Assembly (NCBI GenBank): GCA_015179025.1
Contig: WHUX01000107.1
Location: 120,619 to 184,618 of the forward strand
DNA length: 64,000 nucleotides
From: Terfezia claveryi
Taxonomy: Eukaryota > Ascomycota > Pezizomycetes > Pezizales > Pezizaceae
Direction of reading: 5' to 3'
Positions within the stretch are counted from its first letter, which is position 1. Every line of letters starts with the position of its first letter. The notes below the pieces were generated by a model that saw only the letters and a program-made list of their open reading frames with translations, had not been told where the DNA came from and ran no database searches. Of the stretch, positions 9,811-20,040 are shown in pieces. The position numbers and the translations under genes were made by a program.

Positions 9811-12259
9811 TATGGTGCCGGCAGTCTAGAGGGTACCATTTAAAGGGGGTGTGCCACTAACGTATCAACAACACCACCATAACAGAACTCGAATATTTTT
9901 AACGTAAAATCGATAGTATTGGCTATAGAGAACAATAATTACGTTGTAAAAAAAAAAATAAAAAAACTGAGTGAGTAGATAGGTAAAAAGGAAAGACCAT
10001 TTTGTATGTAAAGGCCAATAAATGTCCGGTGCCAAGAGAGGCCAAGAGAGACTAAATTTGCCGAAATAGGAAATATCTGCATGGTGTGGGGGCCAGACTA
10101 GTCTCCATTTAGTACATGAGTTCTATGGTGGCTTTTATATACACGATCTTTGAACTCTGCAGTACCATATTGGCAACCCTCACGATATGCTTCCATCGTC
10201 CATTAGCACTTTCGATAAAATCGCCATATAGTTACCTCTGGTACACTCTCAAGTGCATGAGGTATAGTATTCCGTAAGCCTTGAAGAGAATATTCACAAT
10301 TCTCACGAGTATATCTCTTTGCTGCTGCCCAGAAGAATTCAATAAAGTTCAGCTCACAGTAAAATTTAGGATAAAAGATCACTCAATGCCCCGAGCTTCA
10401 ATCACTTCTTGCAGATACCCCCTTTGCTCTTGAAAGTCCCGCTGATTTCGCAAGCATTGTCATGCACAGCAGTCTATACCAGCCGCACACTTCGGCTTGC
10501 AATCGAAGCACATACCATTCTGCCAAAGCCCTCTTTCAAGAAGCACTTGCTTTATACCTTTCGGCTTTCCACGAAGTGCTGAATCTGGGTAATTCTCAGG
10601 AAAGACCATAGGCTGTGGACGTTGTTTAGAGTATATAAATCCTTCTCGCATCACTGGCTGCTTTCCACCCGGTCCCAAATTCATATCTGTTACTACTAAG
10701 GCATCTGGAGCAAATGCAGCATGATTAAAGGCATTATCAAATAGAAATACAGCCTGACAGCCAGGATATACTCGTTCGAAAATCAGAATAGCAATATTGA
10801 CAACATGCTCAACCATTTTCTGCCCTATCTACCAATTGTCCTGCCCATATTCCAAGAATTCAGTTGCTTGACGACGGGGAATATCTTCAGCATAGATATA
10901 AGGAGGTACTGCTAGTCGACCACGTGGAGTCATAAACTCTGAAACCATAATTCCTTTTCCCTGTCCTTTCTTCCGCAGGGGTACGCATCATTCTTAACCC
11001 ACATCTGCCGCTTTCCATCATTTGCATTGAATGTAGACTCATTATGAGTAACAAGGATCTTCTCTTTCTCTTCCGGGGTTAAGCATGTTGGGATAATGTT
11101 GCCATCTTTATCCCACTGCCGTAAGGAGGATTGTATTTCTTCAATTTGTGGAAGAAATATATTTTGTCGATAGACAACAATATCATCCCACTCATGGCCA
11201 TCCACATATACCCCCTTGCGAACATCCTTCCATTGAAACCCAAGTGTATTCAATCATATCCGCGCGGTCCACTCGGATATTGAATGCTCCCAATCCTCTG
11301 CCCCACTAATGATATTCTCTTCTTTCAGATACTCATTCACTGCTTTAGCTAACTCATGCGAAGTTAACTTCTTACCAACGGCTGCAATATGCTCCCGTAT
11401 AGTTAGAAGGACTCCTTCATCAGTTAACTAGCTGGTGACTTTAGAGAATTTGCTCCGCATTCCAACTCTAATATATCGAGAAGAAATCCAGGAATCTGTC
11501 CAAGTGCGTATCTGTCTTGCCATCTTTTCACTACAGCTACAAGCCTCTGCAAGAAATAATGACACTGATTTCTGACTCTTTTGTGGTTTCCGAACTTGAA
11601 GCTGTAGAAACAAGAGAACCGTGTTGTAACGATTGAGATTCTGACCTATAGGCACACGTTTTGACCGAAGTAGACCTTTAAGGTCGTCTATAGCTAACTG
11701 CAATTGATTGTGAATCACCGGTACGCTGGAGTTGGTATTGACAGTGGCTGTTGAAGTAAAGAACTCCGTAATTTTGGCTGTATTGGTAGCTGCATGCTGC
11801 AAATCGGCTTGCTTTTTTCGAGCTCGGTATAATGTTTTATCACACTGTTGAACCCCGCGCTGGTATTTAAAATTAGGTTCCTCTGCCAGTGAGTCCGAGT
11901 CTACTATGCTACTAGCTATAGCCATCAAGCGTACTAAAGCATCTCCTTCTATAACTAGTTCTTCATCAACATCCGAGTCCGCCCCAAGATCAAGCTCCGA
12001 ATCCTCCACTTCACTGTCGAAGTGAAATTCTGTACTATCATCAGATAGTACTCTTTGAGCTTTACGAGCTTCGCAAGCTTTCGCGATAGAAGCAATACAC
12101 GCTTTTCTTTTTTTGCTGAGTGGAGGCATTGTTTGGTGTAGTTGGCAATCTATTTCGTGTCTCACAAAAAAAAAAAAAAATAATATCCATGCTGACTAAG
12201 GCTCAGGACGAATGTCCGATTTTGCCAAGAATGGTACCCTCTAGACTGCCGGCACCATA
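9811..12259 (-). mobile_element. TIR DNA transposon (2.4 kb) with TA target duplication and decayed transposase
   Basis: Perfect 28-bp terminal inverted repeats lie at 9813..9840 and 12230..12257. The left one begins TGGTGCCGGCAG and ends GGGTACCATT; the right one is its exact reverse complement. Each is flanked by the dinucleotide TA, the target-site duplication of Tc1/mariner/pogo-like elements. The interior encodes a single minus-strand protein interrupted by stops. The element sits directly beside the palindrome-array composite at 12.28 kb. Confidence 0.85.
10100..12129 (-). pseudogene. Decayed transposase of the 9.8-12.3 kb element
   Basis: Minus-strand coding sequence runs from a start at 12129 (MPPLSKKRKA) through an acidic N-terminal region and a basic, Gln-rich middle (11428..12129). 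It continues after in-frame stops through GVYVDGHEWDDIVVYRQ and THNESTFNANDGKRQMW (10930..11253), then AVFLFDNAFNHAAFAPDAL and MNLGPGGKQPVMREGF (10460..10816). The coding resemblance continues to about 10100 ([14 protein letters not shown]). The THNESTFNAND and FDNAFNH blocks contain plausible acidic catalytic residues of a DDE fold, and similar blocks occur in fungal transposases of uncertain superfamily. At least five stop codons break it. The exact superfamily was not identified. Confidence 0.65.
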
Positions 12260-12338
12260 GTGAAAATAATCGGTATAACGTGTTCTCGGTCCCAGACTCT
12301 TGGCGGTGATAACTTTTATCAAGAGCTGGTACTAAACT

Positions 12339-12410
12339 GCTCCGAAACTGCACGCGCTAGCATCTCCGAGCGTCGGAGATGCTAGCGCGTGCATAGCCTG
12401 TTTTCGGAGC
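12339..12410. repeat. Nested perfect palindrome H1
   Basis: The inner palindrome has 21-bp arms (12349..12369 and 12373..12393) around a 3-base centre and carries the core CGCTAGCATCTCCGA on its left arm. An outer 9-bp stem, GCTCCGAAA at 12339 and TTTCGGAGC at 12402, encloses it. A related structure with the same two-level plan is at 14676..14755. It could extrude a cruciform or fold as RNA; neither is shown. Confidence 0.95.
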
Positions 12411-12519
12411 TACTAGCGTTGTTTTGAGCTGCATATTTCATAAGCATACACAATTGTCATAACGACAACAGCAGAATAAATGTCTACCAAAGCATTCGTT
12501 CGGGATTTCGTTCATTTGA

Positions 12520-12915
12520 GAATGTATTATCTCTAGTTTTGAGAGTTGGACAGGATTTAGTTTGACTCGATTTGGTATTATCTTTAGTTTTGAGAGTCGG
12601 ACAGGATTTGGTTTGACTCTTGATTTACAGAGGCACTAAGAGTCTGGTCATGAGAGCAAGGATATCTACTGTCTTGGAGCAGCGATTTGATCTCGGAGCA
12701 AGATTTTCTGTGGCTATACTAAGTAACCTATAAGACTAGAAAGCTAGAAAGCTTAGGTTTTCAATGGGTTGGTCTTAGTTGGAGGGGTTATGAGTATCAA
12801 CTATCTACTATATTATAGTCTCGAGGCAGTAACTTGATCTCGGAGCAGCATTTACTTTGGCTATTCTAAGTAACCTATGAGACTAGAAAGCTAGAAAGCT
12901 GCTCCGGGCTCAGGT
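12520..12915 (-). repeat. Flanking long-unit repeats of the 40-bp array (about 150-170 bp period)
   Basis: Two diverged copies contain GAGTATCAACTATCTACTAT-like, GATCTCGGAGCA and CTAAGTAACCTATGAGACTAG motifs. Their reverse complement matches the tandem 165-bp units at 33505..33905, so the two array loci carry the same module in opposite orientation. A second short tandem, GAGAGT(T/C)GGACAGGATTT, occurs twice at 12540-12615. Confidence 0.75.
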
Positions 12916-12939
12916 CTACATTTTAATGGGTTGGTCTTA

Positions 12940-13471
12940 GTGAAGGTGCCTTATATGCTTGCTCCGGACAATATAGGCTTCCTCGGTGGTGTCTTATATG
13001 CTTGCTCCAGACAATATATGCTTGCTCGGTGCCTCATATTGCTCCGGGCAACATATGCTCGCTCAGTGCCTTATATGCTTGCTTCGGACAGTATTGGCTT
13101 GCTCGGTGGTGTCTCATATGCTTGCTCCGGGCAACATAGGCTCGCTCAGTGCCTTATATGCTTGCGCCGGACAGTATTGGCTTGCTCGGTGGTGTCTTAT
13201 ATGCTTGCTCTAGGCAATATATCCTTGCTCGGTGCCTCATATGCTTGCTCCGGGCAATATATTCTTGCTCAGTGCCTTATATGCTTGTTCCGGGCAATAT
13301 AGGCTCGCCCAGTGCCTTATATGCTTGCTCCAGACAATATTGGCTTGCTCGGTGGTGTCTTATACGCTTGCTCCAGGCAATATGTGCTTGCTCGGTGCCT
13401 TATATACTTGCTCCGGACAATATTGGCTTGCTCGGTGGTGTCTCATATGCTTGCTCCGGGCAATATAGGCT
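12940..13471 (+). repeat. Left arm of foldback array, 40/43-bp units in plus orientation
   Basis: Tandem units alternate between about 40 and 43 bp. Each contains GCTTGCTCCGG and CAATAT, followed by GCTTGCTCGGTG and then either CC or GTGTC before TTATATG. From about 13066 to 13471 the sequence is nearly identical, in inverted order, to 13979..14540. All long open frames here are by-products of the stop-poor unit. Confidence 0.95.
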
Positions 13472-13475
13472 TTAT

Positions 13476-14545
13476 AGGAGCAAGCCTGTATTTCCCGGAG
13501 CAGGCCTATAAGGCACCGAGTGAGCGTATATTGCCTAGAGCAAGCATATAAGACACCACCGAGCAAGCCAATACTGTCCGGAGCAAGCATATGAGGCACT
13601 GAGCAAGCATATATTGCCTGGAACAAGCATATAAGGCACTGAGCAAGAATATATTGCCCGGAGCAGGCCTATAAGGCACCACCGGGCAAGCCAATACTGT
13701 CCGGAGCAAGCATATGAGGCACTGAGCAAGCATATATTGCCTGGAACAAGCATATAAGGCACTGAGCAAGAATATATTGCCCGGAGCAGGCCTATAAGGC
13801 ACCACCGAGCAAGCCAATACTGTCCGGAGCAAGCATATAAGGCACTGAGCGAGCCTATATTGCCTGGAGCAAGCATATAAGGCACTGAGCAAGAATATAT
13901 TGCCCGGAGCAGGCCTATAAGACACCACCGAGCAAGCCAATACTGTCCGGAGCAAGCATATAAGGCACTGAGCGAGCCTATGTTGCCCGGAGCAAGCATA
14001 TGAGACACCACCGAGCAAGCCAATATTGTCCGGAGCAAGTATATAAGGCACCGAGCAAGCACATATTGCCTGGAGCAAGCGTATAAGACACCACCGAGCA
14101 AGCCAATATTGTCTGGAGCAAGCATATAAGGCACTGGGCGAGCCTATATTGCCCGGAACAAGCATATAAGGCACTGAGCAAGAATATATTGCCCGGAGCA
14201 AGCATATGAGGCACCGAGCAAGGATATATTGCCTAGAGCAAGCATATAAGACACCACCGAGCAAGCCAATATTGTCTGGAGCAAGCATATAAGGCACTGG
14301 GCGAGCCTATATTGCCCGGAACAAGCATATAAGGCACTGAGCAAGAATATATTGCCCGGAGCAAGCATATGAGGCACCGAGCAAGGATATATTGCCTAGA
14401 GCAAGCATATAAGACACCACCGAGCAAGCCAATATTGTCCGGCGCAAGCATATAAGGCACTGAGCGAGCCTATGTTGCCTGGAGCAAGCATATGAGACAC
14501 CACCGAGCAAGCCAATATTGTCCGGAGCAAGCATATAAGGCGCTG
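13476..14545 (-). repeat. Right arm of foldback array, same units in minus orientation
   Basis: Immediately after the turn-around near 13470-13480 the 40/43-bp unit continues on the opposite strand. The inner part (about 13568..13927) is three copies of a 121-bp higher-order unit. The outer part (13979..14540) is the inverted twin of the left arm but carries one extra tandem copy of about 163 bp (about 14143..14305 repeated at 14306..14465). Confidence 0.95.
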
Positions 14546-14675
14546 AGCAAGTATCTACAAGAGTCTGGGACCGAGAACAGTGTTCCGGCAGTGTTCCGGA
14601 ATGTTTTTGTTGAGATGTTCAAAAATCAATTTCCATTCAAAAACAAATACTTTTCTATATAGTATTACATATTCT

Positions 14676-14755
14676 GCTCCGAAGCCACTAGCGTATTGCA
14701 TAGTTTCCACGCTAGTTCCTCCGAGCTCGGAGGAACTAGCGTGGCAATTTCGGAG
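14676..14755. repeat. Nested perfect palindrome H2
   Basis: A perfect 38-bp palindrome at 14707..14744 carries the core CGCTAGTTCCTCCGA on its left arm and is enclosed by CTCCGAA (14677) and TTCGGAG (14749). It matches H1 at 12.35 kb in plan and in the ACGCTAG and CTCCGA blocks, but the bases between those blocks differ and both arms differ together. Confidence 0.95.
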
Positions 14756-15062
14756 TAGGTTACTACCAGACTCTTAGCCGTAGCACTAAAATAATTACAG
14801 CGTAGGCACTAAGAGTCTGGTCACGAGAGCAGGTATAACGATAGTGAAGAGAATTTCGCGCCTAATAAATTCAATCATAGCAAAACTATATTGGCTATAG
14901 TGAAAGTCGTAGGTACTACGTCCTACACGTCAGGTGCTTCATGTTCCCCACTCTGCGTCACGTCGCGTCCCACCTCCGTCCGACCTTCTGTGCGTCAGCA
15001 TCAGGTCGCCGACTCTGCATCCTGTCGCGTCCTACTGTCCTCCTTCCGTCATGCTTCCTAGC
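14756..15062. other. Spacer with repeated AAGAGTCTGG motif
   Basis: No gene seen. The motif CACTAAGAGTCTGGTCA(T/C)GAGAGCA occurs at about 12641 and again at 14806, and its inverted form CCAGACTCTT at 12290 and 14765. These look like ends of the composite repeat. Confidence 0.5.
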
Positions 15063-15280
15063 CTGAAACACACCAATATCTAGAGCTGGCGAAAGCATGA
15101 AAAAACCAATATATAGAGCCAGTGGAAGCATGAAAAACACCAATATATAGAGCTAGCGGAAGCATGCAAAACACCAATATCTAGAGCTAGCGAAAGCATG
15201 AAAACCACCAATATATAGAGCCAGAGGAAGCATGCAAAACACCAATATCTAGAGCCAGCGGAAGCATGAATTGCATGCAT
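15063..15280 (+). repeat. 34-bp minisatellite, about 6-7 copies
   Basis: Units read roughly GAAGCATGAAAAACACCAAT then ATATAGAGC(T/C)AGCG. Copies differ by scattered substitutions. Open frames across it are repeat by-products. Confidence 0.9.
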
Positions 15281-15414
15281 ATATAGAGGCCGAAAAGCCA
15301 TCATTTCTATACGTTTGCCTTCTCATTCGTTTCCCATATTTGGGTATTTCCTCTTTTGTGCTAGGATTTGCCAATTGCAGGAGGAGCCCCAACCGACGCG
15401 GCTTCCAACAGTAT

Positions 15415-15812
15415 AATTTTGCTCGCTCAATTCTACGCAGGTTTGCTCGCTCATTTTCTCGCTCATTTGCTCGCTCGATTCTAGGCTGCTTTGCTCGCTC
15501 GATTCTAGGCCGATTTGCTTGCTCGATTCTAGGCTGCTTTGCTCGCTCGATTCTAGGCTGATTTGCTCGCTCAATTCTATGCTGATTTGCTTGCTCGATT
15601 TTAGGTTGATTTCCTCGCTCGATTCTATGCTGATTTGCTTGCTCAATTCTATGGTGATTTCCTTGCTCGATTCTCTGCTGATTTCCTCGCTCAATTCTTG
15701 GCTGATTTGTCCCTCGATTCTAGGCTGCTTTGCTTGCTCGATTCTAGGCTGGTTTGCTCGCTCATTTGTTCACTCATTTTCTCGCTCATTTGCTTGCTCA
15801 ATTCTAGCGGAT
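15415..15812 (+). repeat. 24-bp minisatellite, about 15 copies
   Basis: Units follow TTTGCTCGCTCGATTCTAGG then CTGA, with variants. Because 24 is divisible by three, the minus strand stays open as an 8-residue Ser/Glu/Gln repeat (ESSEQISL-like). There is no sign of a real gene at either end. Confidence 0.9.
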
Positions 15813-16296
15813 ATCCAGGCTAATATGGACAGTAAATTGCAGGCTCATATGGATGGCGAATCTAGGCTTCTAGGGATGCGGATGTGAAGGCTGGTTCAGA
15901 TGGAGGTTTTGGGGCGCAGCGTGTTAGATAGCCTTATTAGATAATCGTGAGAATAAAATGGATTATTTTAAAATGCATAAAATGCAGGTGAACTACGCGA
16001 TAGCGCGGGCGCCGCTATGCTAGGAGACCATTTGCGTTGGAGTTTGGAATGAGATGGTGACTGCGTAGAGGGTAGAGGGTAGAGGTTAAGGTAGTCTGGC
16101 TTGCACTAGCCCCTCTAACTCCCAAGCCGTTGCAGAAATGGCGAAAAAGGCGAGTGCCATAATAACTGTGACTGTGATCAAAAAAACGCAGGTGCCGGGC
16201 TATGTTGAGGGCCATGCTTGGGTGTGGCTTCGTTATTTGGTATAGAGTAATAGAGTAAGGGTTGTCATAGTCTGGTTGGCACAAGCCCCTCGTAGA
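15813..16296. other. Intergenic interval with a transposon-end motif
   Basis: No gene recognised. At about 16090 GTCTGGCTTGCACTAGCCCC and at 16270 GTCTGGTTGGCACAAGCCCC resemble the terminal sequence of the element at 61.2-63.8 kb. Two short forms of GAGGGTAG repeat near 16070. Confidence 0.4.
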
Positions 16297-16587
16297 GGGG
16301 TTGTCACCAATTTAAAAAATGCTTAAACACCCTTATTGCTTAACCTAGGTGTCTAACCATATAGACATGAGAATGTGATTTAATAATTGCTGATAGCCCT
16401 TGCAACACAACCATTTGCATTCTATTTAAGTACTGACTCATAGGAAAATCAACACGGCCATTCCAGCATTGCGTATCCAGCATTGCGTATCCAGCATTGC
16501 GTATCCAGCATTCTGACACCTATTCCGCATACCTATTTCGCATACCTATTTCGCATACCTGTTCCGCATACCCTAAACCAAGCCAGC

Positions 16588-16863
16588 ATGCCCCGTTCAA
16601 GCAACAAGTCTATGATAAGAGCTGAATTTGAGGAGGTGATAGAGGACATCTGCACAATTGTGGCACTGGATACTCAAAATAAGGGGGATTCAGATGAAGA
16701 AGAGGATTTGGATGATTCGGAAGATTCGGAAGATTCGGAAGATTCAGATCAGACTGTAGAGTCATTAGGGACTTGGTGGATATCTATGATATCTTTTTTT
16801 GAGCCTAGGTATATGGTTTCTCGGAGTGTGAGTGCTGGTCGGCCTGGGAAACTTGATTTATAG
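16588..16863 (+). pseudogene. PIF/Harbinger transposase N-terminal fragment
   Basis: A 91-residue frame starts MPRSSNKSMI, has an acidic DSEDSEDSEDS stretch and ends in FFEPRYMVSRSVSAGRP. This corresponds to the RYL.PR segment that precedes the nuclease domain in fungal Harbinger transposases. The nuclease domain itself is missing. Confidence 0.45.
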
Positions 16864-16879
16864 GTTCTCGAATCCGCTT

Positions 16880-17220
16880 AGTAGTCATATCATCATCCCT
16901 CTTTCACATCTTATGCCATGCAGATTGCTTCGGCCACAACTTCTCTTCATTGTCCTCCATCCAAGCAACAAGCCTTTCTACATCTGATTTATCCCATGCT
17001 TTGTTGCATTTGACACCCCTGTCACTGTAGCTGATGCCGACGCCGACGCTGACGTCTTAGCAATCGGTGTACTCGGTCGCTTTGATGGGGAGGGTGTACC
17101 TGGCTGTTCCGATGGAGATGCTGGGTCGGATTGAGCCGGTTGGCCAGATGGAGGGGGGAACTCGATACTGAATTGAGAGAACATCTTGCGCTTGTTGTGT
17201 TGACCTTCATGACTCAGCAA
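16880..17220 (-). pseudogene. Myb/SANT-like protein remnant of the PIF/Harbinger element
   Basis: Minus-strand sequence starts MLSHEGQHNKRKMFSQFSIE, followed by a Pro/Ser-rich linker and an Ala/Ser repeat. In a second frame it continues as WDKSDVERLVAWMEDNEEKL and WPKQSAWHKM, which has the spaced tryptophans of a Myb/SANT-like DNA-binding domain. The frame change near 17000 is either an intron or a lesion. Confidence 0.45.
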
Positions 17221-17352
17221 CTTAAGGCTTAACCATGATATGATTGCTCATTGGCTGGTTGCCCTGCATGGGTACTCCACACTTAGTCTGGTTGGCACTA
17301 AGGTTAAGCAACAAGGGTGTTTAAGCAGTTTTTTAAATTGATGACAACCCCC

Positions 17353-18879
17353 AGACTAAGTGGTGCAGGTCTTGTACATTGTTGTGGAGGAGAAGAAGAG
17401 AAACTGACCGAGCTGGTACCCCGTCACAACGCACCGCCACAACACCATGATGGCTTCAACATATCCAAATCTATCTATACTTCTCAGCACCTCTTTCTAC
17501 AGATCCCCAGGCCTTAAGCCCCAGAACGACGCCAAACCTAGAATCACACTGTACCGAGGCCTTGCACGCTCAGCATTCTCCGTGCGATATCACCAACTTG
17601 ACCACCTAATCCCCCAACAGAAATGGCTCCCACACTGCAGCATCGCACCGCACCACAACGAACTCAGCGCCGAGATAATTCCAATACCACTCGGCAAAAT
17701 GCTAACATTGCGGAGCCGCAAAGCAACGACCTCAACAACCATTGGAACACACCGACGATTGGCCAGGTAAGGGAAAGAGAAAATACAATCCGGAGAAAAC
17801 GGATTGACGAAATCCATTCACGAAAGGCCCGGCTGACACCCGGTGTTTTCTAGGGCCCTCACGGGATTAATGTGAGAGTTGTTGGTGCAGTATGTGGTTT
17901 TTGTTCTGCCATGTTTTTAGTCGCATGCTGTCCAATGGATGTCCAGGAGGATATTCCTACGGCCACGAGGCTGATCATCTTGCCTCCGGAAATGCCCTCG
18001 TGGCAGTTGAAGGGTGCAGGCTATAGGGGGAAGGCATGGTAGACCAGTCGCGTGCACAGGAAGATGGGAAAAAAATTTGAGGGGAGGGGAAAGTCCCACT
18101 TCGCATAACAAAGGTGCCCTAGCACTGGCAAAGTATTAAATTATAGACTCCGAGTATACCTATCTACTAGTCTGGTTGCACTACCCCTCGCAGACTACCT
18201 ATCTACATCCGAGAACGATTCATCACACATTATTCACAAACAACTGCTCCACGGATTCCTGAACATGATTCCGGAAGAATTCAATACACCAAATGAGGCC
18301 TGAGACAGTACCGGCATTCCCACAATCAGAAGCATTGGGTCGGCAACTCTTCCCGAGGCATACCAACCACACAATGACCAAACCCTTCCAGACCTGGACC
18401 TGGTGTAATAGGAGGCTGGTCATGAGATTGGCACGTATATTGACGAGATGCCTGTGGAAGTCTAATATGCCATTGTCTCTCCCCTCCTTTGATCTACCAG
18501 AGAATCCCTAGCTAATTATGCATAGATGATTAGCTGATGAAATTAAACTCCCGTGCAAACTTCCAAATTGACCGAACCCTCTGGCGCCTGGCAATGTTGC
18601 AGAATTGGGTGAATCTGTACAGTACAGTGCCAGAATACAAAGCCCAGGATGGAAAAGCGTGGATATGGATATATTTCTCAGTTGGAGGGTCAGAAGCTTC
18701 AAGCACAACTTCTCCCTGGCGACTGACTTGCACGTAAAAATATCAAAAGCCGTGAGACTGATCCCTTGCAAAAAAAATAAGCCACCGTCGAACAATTCGT
18801 CAAAAGGTACTGACAGAGATTGAAGATTCACTTCCAGCTTTTAGAAGACCTTGATGTCGTTGGCTGAATTAAAACTGGC
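17353..18879 (+). other. Degraded retroelement-like interval
   Basis: Several open frames of 60-107 codons occur, none intact. At 17623..17853 an Arg/Gln-rich frame ends RRKRIDEIHSRKARL, and at about 18260-18415 a frame reads NRFLNMIPEEFNTPNEA with a following PNDQTLPDLDL-like segment. These look like broken gag pieces upstream of the integrase fragment, but the assignment is weak. TAGTCTGGTTGCAC at 18170 is another transposon-end motif. Confidence 0.35.
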
Positions 18880-19340
18880 CATGACTACAGCCTACTGTAC
18901 CACCGCCAAGATTATGGCCATTCCGAAGGTATGTACCAATCGGATTATAGGGACCACCATACGGATCGTGTTGCTGCAATCAAAAGAACAATGGATACAA
19001 CCACTATCTGCCGCAGAATTCTCCCACAACTCTTGCATCGACATACCTATCAACCGGCTGGCCCCCATCCGACCTACTGCACCACAAGGAAAATCTCCCG
19101 AGATTTTCGGAGCCATGGCTGGCTACCTGAGTAAACTTTAGCTACTCGTTGGCGCGGAGATGATGTCAGCAAATCTATCAAGAAGGAGAACCGAAGCAGA
19201 ATATGCGCTGAAGAGAGCCCCAAAAAACTACTATGACGGTAAACATATACCTAACGAATTCCGCAACGGAACCTGCTTGCACTCCCAGAGAAAGACAAAT
19301 TGGGCCCCACGGCGCAGATTGTTCAAATTATAGAGGTTAC
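18880..19340 (+). pseudogene. Retrotransposon integrase fragment (Ty3/gypsy-like), frameshifted
   Basis: In one frame SKEQWIQPLSAAEFSHNSCI corresponds to the W...L..AEF.YN.S block that follows the catalytic glutamate of gypsy integrases. Downstream, in other frames, residues like YYDGKH and LGPTAQIVQIIEV fit the region before the GPFKI-like strand. Frames change at least three times. A poly(T) tract and GAGTCTATACGTCTATGGAG follow; the latter recurs at about 31500, so the fragment belongs to a dispersed family. Confidence 0.5.
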
Positions 19341-19799
19341 CCCTCATAAAGTACCTCAAGGTTTTTTTTTTTTTTTTTTTTTGAGTCTATACGTCTATGG
19401 AGCATAAGGCTATGAGACGGCCCCATTCCGCCCCATTCCGCCCCTTTAAAGGTTTGGTACTGTCACGAAACAAAGAGTTGCCTAATTGCCTTACAAACCA
19501 ACGAGAACAATACTTCCGAAATAACCCCGTCTCCCCCGCTACGTCCTAACAGCCCTTCGGTGAATGCCGTGGCAATCTTGGCCCATAATAGGCTTGGCCC
19601 ACAAGACACTTGGTCCACCTTCCTTCTTGCATCCATAACCTTCGCATCCTTTCTTTCCTCCCTTTACCCCAGCCCCGCCCGAGCGAAGACAGCCCTACGT
19701 TCATCTTGTTGAGTCTAAATTCAATGCCGCGATCAGCCAACTGAAGCCACTGCTATCCCGCTGGGAAGAACAACAAGATGAATGGTAGGGGAGTTTCTC

Positions 19800-19922
19800 A
19801 AGGACGTTTCTCAGGGACGTTTCTCAAAGACGTTTCTCAAGGACGTTTCTCAGGGACGTTTCTCAGGGACGTTTCTCAGGGACGTTTCTCAGGGGCGTTT
19901 CTCAGGGACGTTTCTCAAGTAA
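19800..19922 (+). repeat. 13-bp tandem array (GGGACGTTTCTCA), about 9 copies
   Basis: Head-to-tail copies of GGGACGTTTCTCA with A/G variation in the first bases. No gene overlaps it. Confidence 0.95.
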
Positions 19923-19971
19923 GTCAAGCCAACTATTAAGGAATATGGTGAACTAGACTGAATATAGTAAC

Positions 19972-20040
19972 AGCCTTGCGGAGACGGCCTTGCGGAGACA
20001 GCCCTGCGGAGACAGCCCTGCGGAGACAACCTTGCGGAAC
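19972..20040 (+). repeat. 15-bp tandem array (GCCTTGCGGAGACAG), about 5 copies
   Basis: Copies differ mainly at the T/C and A/G of GCC(T/C)TGCGGAGAC(A/G). It ends exactly where the second 90-bp direct repeat begins. Confidence 0.9.

Larger units (their letters stand above)
16297..17352. mobile_element. PIF/Harbinger-like non-autonomous element (about 1.06 kb)
   Basis: Terminal inverted repeats of about 50 bp start GGGGTTGTCACCAATTTAAA at 16297 and reappear inverted at 17301..17352, matching through TGCTTAAACACCCTT and TTGCTTAACCT with few mismatches. The trinucleotide AGA flanks both ends, consistent with the 3-bp duplication of this superfamily. It contains remains of both proteins expected of PIF/Harbinger elements, a transposase N-terminus and a Myb/SANT-like partner. 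Confidence 0.7.

Noticed and set aside
12931..14534. Several long open frames (up to 263 codons) with repeated LAPDNIG/ACSRQY peptides
   Set aside because: They arise in every phase and on the appropriate strand of the 40/43-bp array, with no start context, introns or non-repeat sequence. They are recorded as repeat, not genes.
12940..14545. CRISPR-like regularly spaced repeats
   Set aside because: There are no unique spacers between units; the whole unit is repeated and the host is eukaryotic.
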